Shown here: one piece after another, positions 60,504 to 64,000 of the stretch | Layout: each line of letters starts with the position of its first letter | Numbering within the stretch: the first letter of the stretch is position 1 | Assembly (NCBI RefSeq): GCF_026213295.1 | Contig: NC_079432.1 | Location: 10,466,376-10,530,375, forward strand | Length of the DNA: 64,000 bases | Reading direction: 5' to 3' | From: Gadus chalcogrammus | Lineage: Eukaryota; Chordata; Actinopteri; Gadiformes; Gadidae | Program-made: the position numbers and the translations under genes | The notes under the pieces: generated by a model | The model's database searches: none | What the model was told of the DNA's origin: nothing | Seen by the model: the letters and a program-made list of their open reading frames with translations, nothing else

Positions 60504-62503
60504 AGTGTCACCACTTATGTTATTTTCTCATGACGACTGATGAAAAACAACAGTTTTACCCCTTGTGTTTTTTTTCATGACGACCAATAAAAAACCAACA
60601 GTGTTACCCCCTGTGTTTTTCTTCATGAACACCAATAAAAAACAACAGTGTTACCCCTTATGGTTTTTTTCATGACGACCAATAAAAAAACTACCGTGTT
60701 ACCCCTTATGTTTTTTTCATGACGACCAATAAAAAACAACAGTGTTATCCCTTATGGGTTTTTCATGACGACAGATAAAAAACGACACTGTTACCCTTTA
60801 CGTTTCATTTGATAAAAACGTTTTTTTTTTTTTAAATATCTTTTTTTTTCATGACGACCAATAAATAACAACAGTGGTACCCCAGTTGACGTTTTTGCGG
60901 GGATCCGAACCTGAGCTGTGTAGAGTTTTACCCTCCGAACTTATCAATGCACCATCAAGACACCGAATAAAATCATCACAATGGTTATACTTGACTTTAT
61001 AATTCGCATGAAATAGAAATTAGTGGCTTCCAACCGAGGACATCAACCGGACTTGAACCCCGGTCTCCAGGGGGTTAGGCAGAGTGCACTCCACTGCACC
61101 ACTGAGGCAAAGACAATACACAATTATCAATCATCAATAATGAGGATACACATGACATTAAAATGTATGTGTGTGTTTCTATTATTTCCCTCATGTTTTT
61201 TTTCATGACGACCAATAAAATACGACACTGTTACCCCTTATATTTTATTTGACAAAGACAACAGTGTTACCCTTTATGTTTTTATTTCATGACGACCAAT
61301 AAAAAACAACAGTGTTACCCCTTATGTGTTTATCATGACGACCAATAAAAAACGACAGTGTTACCCCTTATGTTTTTTTCATGACCACCAATAAAAAACA
61401 ACAGTGTTACCCCTTGTGTTTTTTTTCATGATGACCAATACAAAACAACAGTGTTACCCCTTATGTTATTTTTCATGACGACCAATAAAAAACAATTGTT
61501 ACCCCTTATGTTTTTTTTCTTGGCGACCAATAAAAAACTACAGTGTTACCCCTTATGGTTTTTTTCATGACGACCAATAAAAAACGACGGTGTTACCCCT
61601 TATGTTTTTTTCATGACGACCAATAAAAAACAACTGTGTTACCCCTTGTGTTTTTTTTCATGACGACCAATACAAAACAACAGTGTTACCCCTTATGTTA
61701 TTTTTCATGACGACCAATAAAAAACAATTGTTACCCCTTATGTTTTTTTTCTTGACGACCAATAAAAAACTACAGTGTTACCCCTTATGGTTTTTTTCAT
61801 GACGACCAATAAAAAACGACAGTGTTAGCCCTTATGTTTTTTTCATGACGACCAATAAAAAACAACTGTGTTACCCCTTGTGTTTTTTTTCATGACGACC
61901 AATACAAAACAACAGTGTTACCCCTTATGTTATTTTTCATGACGACTAATAAAAAAACGACAGTGCTACCCCTTATGTTTTTTTTCATGACGACCAATAA
62001 AAAACGACAGTGTTACCCCTTATGTTTTTTTCATTACGACCAAAAAAAAAACCAACCCCCTGTGTTTTTTTCAACCCCCTGTGTTTTTTTTCATGAGGAC
62101 CAATGAAAAACAACAGTGTTACCCCTTATGGTTTTTTTCATGACGACCAATAAAAAACATCAGTGTTAACACTTATGTTTTTTTTCATGACGACCAAAGA
62201 AAAACGACAGTGTCACCCCTTATGTTTCATTTGGTGAAAACGACAGTGTTACCCCCTATGTTTTATTCGATACATTTCGACAGTGTTACCCGTTATGTTT
62301 TTTTCATGACAACCAATAAAAAACAACTGTGTTACCCCTTGTGTTTTTTTTCATGACGACCAATACAAAACAACAGTGTTACCCCTTATGTTATTTTTCA
62401 TGACGACTAATAAAATAACGACAGTGCTACCCCTTATGTTTTTTTTCATGACGACAGATAAAAAACGACACTGTTACCTTTTACGTTTCATTTGATAAAA
62501 ACG
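60504..62503 (+). repeat. Satellite higher-order unit C (about 2,000 bp)
   Basis: Nearly identical to units A and B. The non-monomer segment starts at 60884. Confidence 0.92.
60895..61108 (-). repeat. tRNA-like modules 1 and 2, unit C
   Basis: Same pair shifted by 4,003 bp: module 1 at about 60895-60964 and module 2 at about 61034-61108. Boxes are unchanged. Confidence 0.6.
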
Positions 62504-63420
62504 ACAGTGTTACGCGTTATGTTTTTTTGACATGATGACTGATGAAAAACAACAGTTAACCCTTTCTATTTTATTTGACAAGGACATTTTTTTTTTTTTT
62601 AATCTTTTTTTTTTCATGACGACCAATAAATAACAACGGTGGTACCCCAGATGCCGTTTTTGCGGGGATCCGAACCTGAGCTGTTTAGAGTGTTAACCTC
62701 TGAACTTATCAATGCACCATTAAGACACCTAATATAATCATCACTATGGTTATACTTGACTTTATAATTCGCATGAAATAGAAACTAGTGTCTTCCCACC
62801 GAGGACATCAACCGGACTTGAACCCCGGTCTCCAGGGGGTTAGGCAGAGTGCACTCCACTGCACCACTGAGGCAATGACATTTCACATTTATCAATCATC
62901 AATAATGAGGATACACATGACATGAAAATGTATGTGTGTGTTTCTATTATTTCCCTCATGTTTTTTTTCATGACGACCAATAAAATACGACACTGTTACC
63001 CCTTATATTTTATTTGACAAAGACAACAGTGTTACCCTTTATGGTTTTTTTTCATGACGACCAATAAAAAACAACAGTGTTACTCCTTATGTGTTTATCA
63101 TGACGACCAATAAGAAACGACAGTGTTACCCCTTTTGTTTTTTTCATGACCACCAATAAAAAACAACAGTGTTACCCCTTGTGTTTTTTTTCATGACGAC
63201 CAATACAAAACAACAGTGTTACCCCTTATGTTATTTTTCATGACGACCAATAAAAAATGACAGTGCTGCCCCTTATGTTTTTTTTTCATGACGACCAATA
63301 AAAAACGACAGTGTTACCCCTTATGATTTTTTTCATGACGACCAAAGAAAAACGACAGTGTCACCCTGTATGTTTTTTTCATGACGACCAATAAAAAACG
63401 ACAGTGTTACCCCCTATGTT
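62504..63420 (+). repeat. Satellite higher-order unit D (shortened and diverged)
   Basis: About 236 bp, close to one 232-bp pentamer, is missing before its non-monomer segment (which starts at 62649). The unit has more substitutions than A-C and loses register near the array edge. Confidence 0.85.
62660..62873 (-). repeat. tRNA-like modules 1 and 2, unit D
   Basis: Same pair in the more diverged unit. Module 1 has changes between the boxes (AGCTGTTTAGAGTGTTAACC on the plus strand) and one in its A box (CACCATTAA side), while the module 2 boxes and D-arm are unchanged. Confidence 0.58.
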
Positions 63421-63587
63421 ATTTTTCCATGATGACTGATAAAAAACGACAGTGTCACCCCTTATGTTATTTTCCCATGATGACTGATGAAAAACAACAG
63501 TGTTACCCCTTATGCTTTTTTCATGTTGACCAAAAAAAAACCAACAGTGTTACCCCCTGTGTTTTTTATTCCAAAAAAATATGGGGG

Positions 63588-63650
63588 GGGGGCGAGAACC
63601 TCAGACCCCCTGTCTATTACTGTGTTTGATCGCCAACCGCCACTGAGAAT
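63588..63650 (-). repeat. tRNA-like module 3 at the satellite edge
   Basis: The minus strand shows TGGCGGTTGGC (63632-63642) and GGTTCTCGCCC (63590-63600), 31 nt apart, as in modules 1 and 2. The B box matches only partly (GGTTC core). It begins CTCAG before the A box, as module 2 does. Confidence 0.4.
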
Positions 63651-63948
63651 GACCAATGGAAATAATTCTCTGCACAATTTGAATTGTGTTTAAATATGCT
63701 ACGGTGGTCATTTGTTTAGCCAATTCATGTTAAACATTGAGGGTTTTGATTGTCGGGTCGGGCCTTTGATCGATCGTTTGTGTTTTTTTTGTTTTTGTTA
63801 TCATTGCTTTATAGGCCTAATTTTAGGAGAAATCTATGCCATAAACAGACATTTTATAGGCCTTTATTACACGGGTCTTCTCAATGCCGTGGAACGCTCC
63901 GTTCACTTGCATGGGTAGTCCGATATCTTGTCAACCCCAGCGTCTTCG

Positions 63949-63961
63949 GTTGCTAAGCAAC
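63949..63961. promoter_or_regulatory. RFX X-box-like palindrome
   Basis: GTTGC and GCAAC half-sites separated by three bases fit the RFX consensus GTNRC-(N)-GYAAC. The downstream gene, if any, is outside the window. Confidence 0.35.
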
Positions 63962-64000
63962 GTCAACGTCGGTGGACTATTTCACTGCTGATCAACACTA

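Larger units (their letters stand above)
55664..63570 (+). repeat. 47-bp satellite, main block with higher-order structure
   Basis: It continues the same monomer family. From about 56500 the monomers are arranged in ~2,001-bp units that repeat almost base for base. Each monomer contains CCAATAAA and a T run. Open frames such as MLPLMLFFMTTNKK are only translated monomers. Confidence 0.97.
63571..64000. other. Right flank of the satellite, no gene recognised
   Basis: AT-rich, then a GC-richer end that includes an X-box-like palindrome at 63949-63961 (GTTGCTAAGCAAC). TTATAGGCCT appears twice (about 63810 and 63854). Confidence 0.55.

Noticed and set aside
57020..61208. Near-identical 61-codon frames at 57020, 59022 and 61023
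   Set aside because: They are the reverse reading of tRNA-like module 2 in three copies of the satellite unit. Identity comes from unit duplication, not protein constraint.
53284..63570. CRISPR-like array or centromere with CENP-B boxes
   Set aside because: Repeats are head-to-tail without unique spacers, the genome is vertebrate, and no CENP-B box (TTCG....A..CGGG) is visible in the monomer.

Overview
The window looks like teleost fish genomic DNA. It has two genes with vertebrate intron-exon structure, 3' tails of typical fish LINE/SINE repeats, and a very high load of (CA/GT)n, (CT)n and poly-G tracts. That tandem-repeat load would suit a gadiform (cod-like) fish, but this is an inference. 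Most long open frames here are translated (CA)n or (CT)n arrays, not genes.

Layout. (1) 1-6.8 kb, minus strand: four 5' exons of an ENPP1/ENPP3-type ectonucleotide pyrophosphatase/phosphodiesterase. They encode a membrane anchor, somatomedin-B domain 1, somatomedin-B domain 2, and the linker to the catalytic domain. All internal splice phases agree. The catalytic exons lie off the left edge, and the first (cytoplasmic) exon was not found. (2) 6.8-21.4 kb: intergenic DNA with microsatellites and old dispersed repeats, plus one weak candidate secretory exon at 15.1-15.3 kb. (3) 21.4-44.2 kb, plus strand: a complete two-exon kcnk3 (TASK-1, K2P3.1) two-pore potassium channel of 405 residues, with a 21.4-kb intron rich in tandem repeats. 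kcnk3 and the ENPP gene are head to head. (4) 44.2-53.3 kb: probable kcnk3 3'UTR, then gene-poor DNA with large (CA)n arrays. (5) 53.28-63.57 kb: a satellite block with a ~47-bp monomer. It is organised at three levels: monomer, 232-bp pentamer, and a ~2,001-bp higher-order unit present in three nearly identical copies plus a shortened fourth. Each higher-order unit carries two minus-strand tRNA-like modules with Pol III A-box and B-box geometry, and a third module type sits at the array edge. A PIF/Harbinger-like transposon (TTA target duplication, 17-bp terminal repeats) has inserted into the older part of the array. (6) 63.6-64.0 kb: flanking DNA with an RFX X-box-like palindrome.

The ENPP and TASK-1 genes have no obvious functional link; their divergent arrangement is positional. 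The least explained item is the satellite with embedded tRNA-like modules. The second is the somatomedin-B exon lying between long complementary (TG)n and (CA)n arrays, which could fold in the pre-mRNA and affect its splicing.
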